Positions 1 through 8,073 of a stretch of DNA of 64,000 nucleotides are shown here, in pieces. Position 1 is the stretch's first letter, and each line of letters begins with the position of its first letter. Source of the stretch: Bradyrhizobium retamae. GTDB lineage: Bacteria; Pseudomonadota; Alphaproteobacteria; Rhizobiales; Xanthobacteraceae. The DNA lies in NCBI RefSeq assembly GCF_001440415.1, contig NZ_LLYA01000203.1, positions 62,001-126,000 of the forward strand. Direction: 5' to 3'. The notes below the pieces were generated by a model that saw only the letters and a list, made by a program, of their open reading frames with translations, had not been told where the DNA came from and made no database searches. Made by a program: the position numbers and the translations under genes.

Positions 1-56
1 TCAACCAAACGGCGCTGCACGGCGTCGTCGTCGGCAATCAAAATGGTGGCAGCCAT
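1..56 (-). CDS. Response regulator, N-terminus only (runs off window)
   Basis: Only the first 18 codons are inside the window, reading MAATILIADDDAVQRRLV. A short hydrophobic strand followed by three aspartates is the typical start of a CheY-like receiver domain, where these acids bind Mg2+ near the phosphoacceptor. The start is the ATG at 56-54. The output domain lies outside the window. In Bradyrhizobium such proteins are often NtrC-type sigma-54 activators, but that cannot be seen here. Confidence 0.7.
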   Translation of the reverse strand, partial: MAATILIADDDAVQRRLV

Positions 57-158
57 GGCTCTCCCCGCACGCTACTGAATTGTACCGAATCGGGGCAAAT
101 TTCGCCGATGCCGATTAACGTTCTCTTAAACGTTGAAAACGGCCTTGTTGAGAAGCGG

Positions 159-803
159 CTAGAGGTTGAGGTGCGGCCACACCTCGATCGCGCCGCGATA
201 GCACATGTCGAGAGCCACATAGAGGATGATGGCGAGGCCGACATAGGCGATCCAGCGCTGCTTCTCCAGCAGGCGCGCGATGAAGTTGGCGGCAAGCCCC
301 ATCAGCGCGATGGAGAGCGCCAAGCCGAAGATCAGAATCATCGGATGCTCGCGCGCTGCGCCCGCGACGGCGAGCACGTTGTCGAGCGACATCGACACGT
401 CGGCGAGCGTGATCTGCCAGATCGCCTGGCCAAGCGTCTTTTGATGACCCGCTGGGGCTGATGCATCGACCGTCCCGGCAGCCGACAGATCATTCAATTT
501 CGGCTCATGATGATGCGATGAACGCAACTCGCGCCACATCTTCCAGCAAACCCAGAGCAGGAGAATGCCGCCGGCGAGCAGCAATCCAATGATCTGCAGC
601 AATTGGACGGTGATGGAGGCGAAGCCGATCCGCAGGCCCGTGGCGGCCAATATGCCCACCACAATCGCCTTCCTGCGCTGGGCATCGGGCAGTCCAGCGG
701 CTGCAAGCCCGATGACGATCGCATTGTCGCCGGCGAGCACCAGATCGATCATCACGACCTGGAAAAACGCTGTCAGGGCTTCTGAGGAGATCATTTCAAA
801 CAT
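159..803 (-). CDS. TerC family integral membrane protein
   Basis: A 214-residue polytopic membrane protein of the TerC/YjbE family, linked to metal-ion (often manganese) homeostasis or export. The segment VVMIDLVLAGDNAIVIGLAA near residue 15 and the later DVSMSLDNVLAVAGAA are the paired family motifs with membrane-embedded Asp and Asn residues. About six to seven hydrophobic segments are visible, with a charged, His-rich loop (SSHHHEPK) in the middle. I chose the ATG at 803 because GGAG lies nine bases upstream; an in-frame extension to 881 has no family similarity. The gene stands alone, and its substrate is not evident from the sequence. Confidence 0.9.
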   Translation of the reverse strand: MFEMISSEALTAFFQVVMIDLVLAGDNAIVIGLAAAGLPDAQRRKAIVVGILAATGLRIGFASITVQLLQIIGLLLAGGILLLWVCWKMWRELRSSHHHEPKLNDLSAAGTVDASAPAGHQKTLGQAIWQITLADVSMSLDNVLAVAGAAREHPMILIFGLALSIALMGLAANFIARLLEKQRWIAYVGLAIILYVALDMCYRGAIEVWPHLNL

Positions 804-1388
804 GCGGGCCACTCCGTGAATTGGTCCAATCCGACATCGCAGTTCGCTTGAACTGCCAGAGGGGCCCGGGCTTGGACACACTAGTTAGAAAGACGCAGTC
901 AAACTGCGAAAAAACTCATCCCGTTATTCCGGTTAGGCAAAGAGCCTGACCAACTGGTCCGGCTCTATCAGAACGCAGAACACAGCGATGAGCTGCGCTC
1001 TCTTATTCAGATCAGGTGGTTCAGTAATCATGAAACGATCAAAATATCAAGACGTTCCCGCTGAGAGCTTCAATGCAAGGCTGCGCCGGAATCCCGGCAG
1101 TACCGAAAGGCCGGAGATTGGTTCAAGGAGCGCAGGGCGGATGCCGGTCGTCGTAGGCCGATCCTGGCGCGTGGCTGGCTCTGAACTTGCGCGTTCACCT
1201 CACAGGTCGAGAAGGATTCAGTCGCATTCCGATTGACAAGCGGAACTTGGTCCAACGAACTGGGTCTTGAACCGGCGGCGTTCGCTAGGCATCTGTTAAC
1301 GTACTGCGAGCCGGAAATGCACCGGCTGCTGTTCGGAGCCGAAAGCACCGCCACGCGAATTTGATCGTCACGCAATTTGAAAGTATTC
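804..1388. other. Intergenic region, no convincing gene
   Basis: About 585 bases between the divergent TerC and oligoendopeptidase genes. An open frame at 988-1236 has atypical composition and no recognisable domain. A plus-strand frame from about 1185 to the stop near 1363 stays open without a good start codon and could be a decayed fragment. Promoters for both flanking genes must lie here, but I see no strong consensus boxes. Confidence 0.4.
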
Positions 1389-3266
1389 ATGACTGCGAAA
1401 TCTGCGACATCCCGAGCCAGCAAGACGTCCCGCAAAGCCGCAATGCGCAAGGTAGCCGCGGTCCGCAAGCCGAGCGCAGCCAAATCGAAAACCGGCAAGC
1501 TGCCGGAATGGAATCTGGCCGATCTCTATTCCGGCATCGATGCGCCCGAAGTCGCGCGCGATTTGCAGCAGATGGACGCAGACTGCGTCGCGTTTGAGGC
1601 CGACTATAAGGGCAAGCTGGCGGACGGCGTCGCCCGGGACGATGGCGGCCGCTGGCTCGCCGAAGCGGTCAGGCGCTACGAGGCGATTGACGATCTGGCC
1701 GGCCGGCTCGGCTCCTATGCTGGCCTCGTTCATGCCGGCGACAGCGTCGATCCCGTGATTTCCAAATTCTACGGCGACGTCTCCGAGCGGCTGACGGCGG
1801 CCTCGCTGCATCTGCTGTTCTTCGCGCTCGAACTCAACCGCATCGAAGACGCCGTGATCGAACGCGCGATGCAGACGCCCGAGCTCGCGCATTACCGGCC
1901 GTGGATCGAGGATCTGCGCAAGGACAAGCCGTATCAGCTCGAAGATCGCGTCGAGCAGTTGTTTCACGAAAAATCCCAGAGCGGCTATGCCGCCTGGAAT
2001 CGGCTGTTCGACCAGACCATCTCCGGCCTGCGCTTCAAGGTCGGGACCAAGGCGCTCGCGATCGAGCCGACGCTCAATCTGCTGCAGGACCGCGCGCCGG
2101 AAAAGCGCAAGGCCGCCGCGCAGGCGCTGGCGAAAACGTTCAAGGATAATGAGCGGACCTTTGCCCTCGTCACCAACACGCTCGCCAAGGACAAGGAAAT
2201 TTCCGATCGCTGGCGTGGCTTCCAGGACGTTGCGGATTCGCGCCACCTGAATAACCGCGTCGAACGCGAGGTCGTCGATGCGCTGGTCGGCTCGGTTCGC
2301 GCGGCCTATCCGCGGCTGTCGCACCGCTACTACAATCTGAAGGCCGGCTGGTTCAAAAAGAAGAAGCTGGCGCATTGGGACCGCAACGCGCCGCTGCCGT
2401 TCGCGGCGGCTGGCACGATCGCCTGGCCCGAGGCGCAGAAGATGGTGCTGACGGCCTATCGCGGCTTCTCCGCCGAGATGGCTGATATCGCGGAACGTTT
2501 CTTCACCGACCGCTGGATTGATGCGCCGGTGCGGCCGGGCAAGGTGCCGGGCGCGTTCTCGCACCCGACCACGCCCTCGGCGCATCCGTATGTGCTGATG
2601 AATTACCAGGGCAAGCCGCGCGACGTGATGACGCTGGCGCATGAGCTCGGCCATGGCGTGCACCAGGTGCTGGCGGCGAAGAACGGCGCGCTGATGGCGC
2701 CGACGCCGCTGACGCTTGCGGAGACGGCAAGCGTGTTCGGCGAAATGCTGACCTTCAAGCGGCTGCTGTCGCAGACCAAAAACGCCAAGCAGCGCCAGGC
2801 GCTGCTGGCCGGCAAGGTCGAGGACATGATCAACACCGTGGTGCGGCAGATCGCGTTCTATTCGTTCGAACGCGCCGTGCACACCGAGCGCAAGAACGGC
2901 GAACTGACCGCCGAGCGCATCGGCCAGATCTGGCTCAGCGTGCAGGGTGAAAGCCTCGGGCCGGCCATCGATATCCGTCCCGGCTACGAAAATTTCTGGA
3001 TGTACATTCCGCACTTCATCCATTCGCCGTTCTACGTCTACGCCTATGCGTTCGGCGATTGCCTGGTGAACTCGCTTTACGCCGTCTACGAAAACGCCGC
3101 CGAGGGTTTCGCCGAGCGCTATCTCGCCATGCTCGCAGCCGGCGGCACCAAGCATTATTCCGAACTGCTCAAGCCGTTCGAGCTCGATGCCCGGGATCCC
3201 AAATTCTGGGACGGCGGGCTGTCGGTCATCGCAGGCATGATCGACGAACTGGAAGCGATGGGCTGA
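1389..3266 (+). CDS. M3 family oligoendopeptidase (PepF type)
   Basis: A zinc metallopeptidase of family M3 that cleaves oligopeptides in the cytoplasm. The zinc motif HELGH is at residues 418-422 inside LAHELGHGVHQ, and the third ligand is the Glu in LAETASVFGEM near residue 445. The upstream all-alpha region and the C-terminal YVYAYAFGDCLVNSLY segment fit the PepF/M3B fold, and 625 residues is the usual length. A TTG at 1377 in the same frame would add four residues. I prefer the ATG at 1389, and a later ATG at 1443 is also possible because the first 35 residues are Lys/Ala/Ser-rich and poorly conserved in character. It appears monocistronic. Confidence 0.93.
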   Translation: MTAKSATSRASKTSRKAAMRKVAAVRKPSAAKSKTGKLPEWNLADLYSGIDAPEVARDLQQMDADCVAFEADYKGKLADGVARDDGGRWLAEAVRRYEAIDDLAGRLGSYAGLVHAGDSVDPVISKFYGDVSERLTAASLHLLFFALELNRIEDAVIERAMQTPELAHYRPWIEDLRKDKPYQLEDRVEQLFHEKSQSGYAAWNRLFDQTISGLRFKVGTKALAIEPTLNLLQDRAPEKRKAAAQALAKTFKDNERTFALVTNTLAKDKEISDRWRGFQDVADSRHLNNRVEREVVDALVGSVRAAYPRLSHRYYNLKAGWFKKKKLAHWDRNAPLPFAAAGTIAWPEAQKMVLTAYRGFSAEMADIAERFFTDRWIDAPVRPGKVPGAFSHPTTPSAHPYVLMNYQGKPRDVMTLAHELGHGVHQVLAAKNGALMAPTPLTLAETASVFGEMLTFKRLLSQTKNAKQRQALLAGKVEDMINTVVRQIAFYSFERAVHTERKNGELTAERIGQIWLSVQGESLGPAIDIRPGYENFWMYIPHFIHSPFYVYAYAFGDCLVNSLYAVYENAAEGFAERYLAMLAAGGTKHYSELLKPFELDARDPKFWDGGLSVIAGMIDELEAMG

Positions 3267-3370
3267 CCGGGGCGCCGGCGGCCACCAAACGGATTTGTGA
3301 TGGGCCGCGGACACAATTTTTGCCGCCGTCGCCCTACATGATGTCGGTGACGACAGAAGGGGAGTGCCCC

Positions 3371-3958
3371 ATGATCGACACCCCGACGCGGCGCGTTGTA
3401 CTTGGAGCGGGCGTCTTCGCAGCCGGTTCGCTGCTCATGGTCGATGGCAGCATGGCTCAGGCCCCGCTTGCACCCACGCCGGAATGCCACGATGGCGAGG
3501 CGGCAACGCTGCCGCAAACCGAAGGGCCATTTTTCAAGCCATCATCGCCTGAGCGGATCGAACTGCTCGAAGAAGGCATGGCCGGGCAGCCGATCGAACT
3601 GGTCGGCTTCGTTCTTACCCGTGCCTGCAAACCGATCGCCGGAGCCTTGCTGGATTTCTGGCAGGCCGACGACAAGGGCCGATATGACAATTACGGTTTT
3701 CGCTTGCGCGGTCACCAGTTCTCCGATGCGGAAGGGCGCTACCGGTTGCGCAGCATCGTGCCCGGTGCCTATGTCGGCCGCACACGCCATATCCACGTGA
3801 AGGTGCAGCCGCGCGGCGGCCGCGTGCTGACCGCTCAGCTCTATTTCCCAGGCGAAGCGCTGAACCGCACTGACGGCCTGTTTCGCAAGGAATTGCTGGT
3901 GCGCACGGCCAAGAACGCCGGCTGGCTCGCCGGGCGCTTCGATTTCGTGGTCGGATAG
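3371..3958 (+). CDS. Exported intradiol dioxygenase-like protein
   Basis: A 195-residue protein with an intradiol ring-cleavage dioxygenase core. The probable non-haem Fe(III) ligands are Tyr105 (in GRYDNYG), Tyr134 (in PGAYVG), His140 and His142 (in RHIH). The loop between the second Tyr and the His pair is shorter than in protocatechuate 3,4-dioxygenase. The N-terminus (TRRVVLGAGVFAAGSLLM) has a twin-arginine pair before a hydrophobic stretch and suggests Tat export of a folded metalloprotein. The start at 3371 follows GGGGAG. No aromatic-catabolism genes surround it, so the substrate is unknown. Similar secreted proteins are usually annotated as protocatechuate 3,4-dioxygenase beta-like. 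Confidence 0.85.
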   Translation: MIDTPTRRVVLGAGVFAAGSLLMVDGSMAQAPLAPTPECHDGEAATLPQTEGPFFKPSSPERIELLEEGMAGQPIELVGFVLTRACKPIAGALLDFWQADDKGRYDNYGFRLRGHQFSDAEGRYRLRSIVPGAYVGRTRHIHVKVQPRGGRVLTAQLYFPGEALNRTDGLFRKELLVRTAKNAGWLAGRFDFVVG

Positions 3959-4010
3959 AGCATTTTCAGGCGAAGCCGGTACCGGTTCGCGCGAACAAAG
4001 CGCGTCAACC
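3957..4010 (+). repeat. Dispersed Rhizobiales-type repeat, copy A
   Basis: Shares the layout of three other stretches in this window: AGAGC-TTTTC, then GCGAAG, then ACCGGTTCGC, then GCGTCAA. It starts at the stop codon of the dioxygenase-like gene and lies upstream of the toxin-antitoxin operon. The other copies are at about 5084-5119, 16607-16712 and 38335-38430. Confidence 0.7.
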
Positions 4011-4094
4011 GAGCGACGGCTCACCTTCGGCCGGAGGCAGTAGGCCCAATGAGGATGGGCCGTAAAACATTTGTTGAACCGGCTAATGGCGCAT

Positions 4095-4113
4095 GTTATA
4101 CATATTGTATAAC
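4095..4113. promoter_or_regulatory. Perfect palindrome, probable TA autoregulatory operator
   Basis: GTTATACATATTGTATAAC has two 8-base arms, perfectly complementary, around a 3-base centre. It ends one base before the GGAG ribosome-binding site of the antitoxin gene and contains AT-rich sequence that could serve as a -10 box. Its place and symmetry fit an operator bound by the AbrB-type antitoxin dimer, alone or with the toxin. Confidence 0.75.
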
Positions 4114-4123
4114 GGAGCCTAAC

Positions 4124-4405
4124 ATGAATAAAACCCCTCCCGGCAAGAACGGGGCCTCTCGCGAATACAAGCTGGAGGACACCGCCCTTCAAATTCGGAA
4201 GATTGGCAATTCGGTTGGTGTGATCCTGCCGAAAGAGCTTCTTGCCCGGCTCAATCTCAAGGAGGGAGACAAGTTCTATCCGGTCGAGCACCCGGATGGC
4301 AGTCTGCGGCTTTCGCCCTTTAATCCCAAGCATGCGCGGACCATGGAAATCGCCCGCCAGGTCATGCACGAATATCGCGACACGTTTGCCGCGCTTGCAA
4401 AATGA
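4124..4405 (+). CDS. AbrB/MazE-family antitoxin
   Basis: A 93-residue protein with a swapped-hairpin AbrB/MazE DNA-binding domain at residues 20-65 (IRKIGNSVGVILPKELL, then LKEGDKFYPV). The C-terminal tail from about residue 66, rich in charged and helical residues, is the usual toxin-binding arm. The ATG at 4124 follows GGAG; an extension to 4049 would run through the operator palindrome and is rejected. Its stop overlaps the toxin start by 4 bases (ATGA), so the two are translationally coupled. It should neutralise the Doc-type toxin and repress the operon through the palindrome at 4095-4113. Confidence 0.88.
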   Translation: MNKTPPGKNGASREYKLEDTALQIRKIGNSVGVILPKELLARLNLKEGDKFYPVEHPDGSLRLSPFNPKHARTMEIARQVMHEYRDTFAALAK

Positions 4406-4788
4406 GCGAACCCATCCGGCTCGATGTCGACGAAGTCATCGACATGCATGCCGAGCAACTGGCGATATTCGGCGGACCGGAAGGCATTCGAGACCGTGGC
4501 CTTCTCGAGTCGGCGATTTTGCAGCCAGTGAACCAATGGAATTGCGGGCAGACCGATATGGCAGCGCTCGCCGCAGCCTATGCGTTCGGTCTTGCCCGTA
4601 ACCATGCGTTCGCGGACGGCAACAAACGCATCGCGTTCCACGCCATGATGGTTTTCCTGCGCGTCAATGACATACACTTTGCGCCCGACCCGGCGCATGC
4701 GACGGCCATCATCCTCTCCCTCGCCGCAGGCGAGGTCAGCGAAGAAAGCCTGGCCCGCTGGATCCGGGATAATTGGCCTTCCGAATGA
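4402..4788 (+). CDS. Fic/Doc family toxin (death-on-curing)
   Basis: A 128-residue Fic-fold protein. The active-site motif HAFADGNKR is at residues 68-76 and ends in NKR, as in Doc toxins, rather than the NGR of AMP-transferring Fic proteins. Phage P1 Doc phosphorylates EF-Tu and stops translation, and the same activity is inferred here. The length matches Doc. It is coupled to an AbrB-type antitoxin instead of the classical Phd. No other mobile-element genes are nearby, so this is a small chromosomal island at most. Confidence 0.9.
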   Translation: MSEPIRLDVDEVIDMHAEQLAIFGGPEGIRDRGLLESAILQPVNQWNCGQTDMAALAAAYAFGLARNHAFADGNKRIAFHAMMVFLRVNDIHFAPDPAHATAIILSLAAGEVSEESLARWIRDNWPSE

Positions 4789-4871
4789 CCCGATAGGCAA
4801 GGGGCCGTTGCCCTCCCAAACGCTTTGCGGTAATTGCACGCGAGAAACGCGGATTTTGACTGAGGATACCG

Positions 4872-5024
4872 ATGGCAGACCATAACGAAGTGGCCTACAC
4901 GACCGCTGACGGCAACGACTATCAGGCCCATGAGCAGACCTATGAAGGGTTCATCATGTTGGTCAAATACGGCACCATCGCCGTCGTAATCATTGTCGCC
5001 CTGATGGGCTATTTCCTGACCTGA
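4872..5024 (+). CDS. aa3-type cytochrome c oxidase subunit IV
   Basis: A 50-residue protein with a hydrophilic start (MADHNEVAYTTADGNDY), the segment HEQTYEGFIMLVKYGTIAVV, and one membrane helix ending YFLT. This is the bacterial aa3-oxidase subunit IV family, a single-helix accessory of the haem-copper oxidase. It lies just upstream of the transhydrogenase genes and far from any oxidase catalytic subunit in the window. From general knowledge this linkage recurs in Bradyrhizobium. Confidence 0.85.
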   Translation: MADHNEVAYTTADGNDYQAHEQTYEGFIMLVKYGTIAVVIIVALMGYFLT

Positions 5025-5083
5025 CGCGTCGTGCCTGCACCGCCGGCCCCGGCGGTGGCCAGAAAATTCGCACGCATGCCGGT

Positions 5084-5119
5084 TGCGAAACCGGTATCCA
5101 ACTAAGCGAAAAAAACGCT
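5084..5119 (-). repeat. Dispersed repeat, partial copy
   Basis: Read on the minus strand it begins AGCGTTTTTTTCGC and continues GTTGGATACCGGTTTCGC. This matches the 5' half of the element seen at 3957, 16607 and 38335. It sits in the leader between subunit IV and pntAA. Confidence 0.55.
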
Positions 5120-5157
5120 AGTTTGCTTGCGCGCGCCCGCCGCGCCGGGGAGGCCTC

Positions 5158-6285
5158 ATGAAAATTGCCGTTGCCAAGGAAATCGATCCGTCCGAACCGC
5201 GGGTTGCCGCTTCCCCGGACACAATCAAGAAGTTCAAGGCGCTGGGCGCCGAAGTTGCGATCGAACCGGGTGCGGGCATCAAGTCGGGCCTGCCGGATTC
5301 CGAATTCACCGCCGTCGGCGCCACCGTCAGCGCGGACGCGTTGAAGGACGCCGACATCATCATCAAGGTGAAACGGCCGGAGGCCTCAGAACTCGCCAAG
5401 TACAAGCGCGGCGCGCTGGTCATCGCCATCATGGACCCTTACGGCAATGAGGCGGCGCTGAAGACGATCGCGGATGCCGGCGTCTCGGCGTTTGCGATGG
5501 AGCTGATGCCGCGCATTACCCGCGCACAAGTCATGGACGTTCTGTCCTCGCAGGCAAATCTCGCCGGCTATCGCGCGGTGATCGAGGCGGCCGAGTCCTT
5601 TGGCCGCGCGTTCCCGATGATGATGACGGCGGCCGGCACCGTGCCGGCGGCGAAGGTATTCGTGATGGGCGTCGGCGTCGCCGGCCTGCAGGCAATCGCG
5701 ACCGCGCGCCGGCTCGGTGCCGTCGTTACTGCAACCGACGTGCGTCCGGCCACCAAAGAGCAGGTCGAATCGCTCGGCGCCAAATTCCTCGCGGTCGAGG
5801 ACGAAGAGTTCAAGAACGCCCAGACCGCCGGTGGCTACGCCAAGGAAATGTCGAAAGAGTATCAGGCAAAGCAGGCCGCACTCACCGCCGAGCACGTCAA
5901 GAAGCAGGACATCGTGATCACGACCGCGCTGATCCCGGGCCGCCCCGCGCCAAGGCTAGTCAGCGCCGAGATGGTCAAATCGATGAAGCCGGGTTCGGTG
6001 CTGGTCGATCTCGCCGTCGAGCGCGGTGGCAACGTCGAAGGCGCGAAGGCGGGCGAGGTCGTCGATCTCGATGGCATCAAGATCGTCGGCTACACCAATG
6101 TCGCCGGCCGCGTGGCGCAATCGGCCTCGAGCCTTTACGCCCGCAACCTATTCTCGTTCATCGAGACGCTGGTCGACAAGGCGAACAAGGCGCTCGCGGT
6201 CAATTGGGAAGACGAACTGGTGAAAGCCACCGCGCTGACCAAGGACGGCGCCGTCATCCATCCGAACTTCCAGCCGAAAGCCTAA
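5158..6285 (+). CDS. pntAA: NAD(P) transhydrogenase alpha subunit, part 1
   Basis: The 375-residue NAD(H)-binding domain I of proton-translocating transhydrogenase. It starts MKIAVAKEIDPSEPRVAASP, typical of the alanine dehydrogenase/PntA fold. The Rossmann loop VFVMGVGVAGLQAIATARRLGA is near residues 165-186, followed by VTATDVRPATKEQ, and the RPAPRLVS segment is present. GGGGAGG precedes the ATG. The enzyme couples hydride transfer from NADH to NADP+ with proton entry and supplies NADPH. In this lineage the alpha subunit is split, and pntAB and pntB follow in one operon. Confidence 0.96.
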   Translation: MKIAVAKEIDPSEPRVAASPDTIKKFKALGAEVAIEPGAGIKSGLPDSEFTAVGATVSADALKDADIIIKVKRPEASELAKYKRGALVIAIMDPYGNEAALKTIADAGVSAFAMELMPRITRAQVMDVLSSQANLAGYRAVIEAAESFGRAFPMMMTAAGTVPAAKVFVMGVGVAGLQAIATARRLGAVVTATDVRPATKEQVESLGAKFLAVEDEEFKNAQTAGGYAKEMSKEYQAKQAALTAEHVKKQDIVITTALIPGRPAPRLVSAEMVKSMKPGSVLVDLAVERGGNVEGAKAGEVVDLDGIKIVGYTNVAGRVAQSASSLYARNLFSFIETLVDKANKALAVNWEDELVKATALTKDGAVIHPNFQPKA

Positions 6286-6296
6286 GGAGAGAAGCC

Positions 6297-6614
6297 ATGG
6301 AGCATGTCGCCCAAGTCGTCGACCCCTTCGTATTTCGGCTGTCGATTTTTGTCCTCGCCGTCTTCGTCGGCTACTTCGTGGTCTGGTCGGTGACGCCGGC
6401 GCTGCATACGCCTTTGATGTCGGTGACCAATGCGATCTCCTCCGTGATCGTGGTCGGCGCGCTGCTCGCGGTCGGCGTGCCGATGATCTCGAGCGGCAGC
6501 GGCTGGGCGCGCGGCTTCGGCTTCGTCGCGCTGATCTTCGCCTGCGTGAACATATTCGGCGGCTTCCTTGTCACCCAGCGCATGCTGGCGATGTACAAGA
6601 AGAAGGTGAAGTGA
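6297..6614 (+). CDS. pntAB: NAD(P) transhydrogenase alpha subunit, part 2
   Basis: A 105-residue membrane protein with about three to four helices that forms the alpha-chain part of the transmembrane proton channel (domain II). It starts 11 bases after pntAA with AAGGAGAG upstream and begins MEHVAQVVDPFVFRLSIFVL. The C-terminus has the family pattern FVALIFACVNIFGGFLVTQR followed by a short Lys-rich tail. It acts in the inner membrane with PntAA and PntB. Confidence 0.95.
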   Translation: MEHVAQVVDPFVFRLSIFVLAVFVGYFVVWSVTPALHTPLMSVTNAISSVIVVGALLAVGVPMISSGSGWARGFGFVALIFACVNIFGGFLVTQRMLAMYKKKVK

Positions 6615-6657
6615 GTGGCGTGCACCTCGTGGTGACAAAGTCAAATGGGGACCTGAG

Positions 6658-8055
6658 ATGAACGCCAATCTGGCAGCAGTTCTTTATCTCGTGGCGGGTG
6701 TGCTGTTCATCCTGTCGCTGCGCGGACTGTCCAGCCCCGCGACGTCACGCCAGGGCAATCTGTTCGGCATGATCGGCATGGCGATCGCGATTGGCACGAC
6801 GCTCGCGAGCCATCCGCCGGCGGACGGCGTGGCTTGGCTACTGGTCGTGCTCGGCATCGCCATTGGCGGCGGCATCGGCGCTGTCATCGCGCGGCGCGTG
6901 CCGATGACCTCGATGCCGGAACTGGTCGCAGCCTTCCACTCGCTGGTCGGCATGGCCGCGGTGCTGGTCGCCGCCGGCGCGTTCTACGCGCCCGAAGCCT
7001 TCGATATCGGCAAGCCCGGCGCCATTCACGCCTCCAGCCTGGTCGAAATGTCGCTCGGCGTCGCGATCGGCGCGCTGACCTTCACCGGTTCGGTGATCGC
7101 GTTTCTGAAGCTTTCCGCGCGCATGAGCGGCGCGCCGATCATCCTGCCCGGCCGGCACATCATCAACATCGCGCTCGCGTTGGCGCTGGTGTTCTTCATT
7201 TTCGGCCTGGTCCGGTCCGGCAGCGCGATCGACTTCTGGCTGATCACGATCATCGCGCTGGTGCTCGGCGTGCTCATGATCATCCCGATCGGTGGCGCCG
7301 ATATGCCGGTCGTGATCTCGATGCTGAACTCCTATTCGGGGTGGGCCGCGGCCGGCATCGGATTTACGCTCGGCAATTCCGCGCTGATCATCACCGGCGC
7401 GCTGGTCGGCTCCTCGGGCGCGATCCTGTCCTACATCATGTGCCACGCGATGAACCGCTCGTTCATCTCGGTCATCCTTGGCGGCTTCGGCGGCGAAACG
7501 GCGGTCGCGGGCGGCGGCTCCGGCGAACAGAAGCCCGCCAAGCTCGGCTCGGCCGACGACGCCGCCTTCATCATGAAGAACGCCTCCAAGGTCATCATCG
7601 TGCCCGGCTACGGCATGGCAGTGGCACAGGCCCAGCACGCGCTGCGCGAAATGGCCGACGTTTTGAAGAAGGAAGGCGTCGAGGTGAAGTACGCCATTCA
7701 CCCGGTCGCGGGCCGCATGCCCGGCCACATGAACGTGCTGCTCGCCGAAGCCAATGTGCCCTATGACGAGGTGTTCGAGCTCGAGGACATCAACTCCGAA
7801 TTCGCCCAGGCCGACATCGCCTTCGTGATCGGCGCCAATGACGTCACCAACCCGGCGGCGGAAGAAGACAAGACCTCGCCGATCTACGGTATGCCGGTGC
7901 TGCAGGTCTGGAAGGCCGGCACCGTGATGTTCATCAAGCGCTCGCTGGCATCGGGCTATGCCGGCATCGACAATCCGCTGTTCTACCGCGACAACACCAT
8001 GATGCTGCTCGGTGACGCCAAGAAGGTCACCGAGAACATCGTCAAGGGGATGTAA
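6658..8055 (+). CDS. pntB: NAD(P) transhydrogenase beta subunit
   Basis: A 465-residue subunit with about eight to nine N-terminal membrane helices (proton channel) and a cytoplasmic NADP(H)-binding domain III from about residue 290. Domain III signatures are VIIVPGYGMAVAQAQHALRE, YAIHPVAGRMPGHMNVLLAE and FVIGANDVTNPAAEEDK. Length and ending match the family. It is the third gene of the pntAA-pntAB-pntB operon, 43 bases after pntAB. Confidence 0.96.
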   Translation: MNANLAAVLYLVAGVLFILSLRGLSSPATSRQGNLFGMIGMAIAIGTTLASHPPADGVAWLLVVLGIAIGGGIGAVIARRVPMTSMPELVAAFHSLVGMAAVLVAAGAFYAPEAFDIGKPGAIHASSLVEMSLGVAIGALTFTGSVIAFLKLSARMSGAPIILPGRHIINIALALALVFFIFGLVRSGSAIDFWLITIIALVLGVLMIIPIGGADMPVVISMLNSYSGWAAAGIGFTLGNSALIITGALVGSSGAILSYIMCHAMNRSFISVILGGFGGETAVAGGGSGEQKPAKLGSADDAAFIMKNASKVIIVPGYGMAVAQAQHALREMADVLKKEGVEVKYAIHPVAGRMPGHMNVLLAEANVPYDEVFELEDINSEFAQADIAFVIGANDVTNPAAEEDKTSPIYGMPVLQVWKAGTVMFIKRSLASGYAGIDNPLFYRDNTMMLLGDAKKVTENIVKGM

Positions 8056-8073
8056 CGCGATCGCAGGAAATTC

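Noticed and set aside
988..1236. An 82-codon open frame in the TerC/peptidase intergenic region.
   Set aside because: No Shine-Dalgarno, no family, and composition unlike the neighbours.
1368..3314. Long open frame (648 codons) on the minus strand antisense to the oligoendopeptidase gene.
   Set aside because: It mirrors the codon structure of the real M3 peptidase gene, has no domain and no ribosome-binding site, and is a GC-skew shadow.
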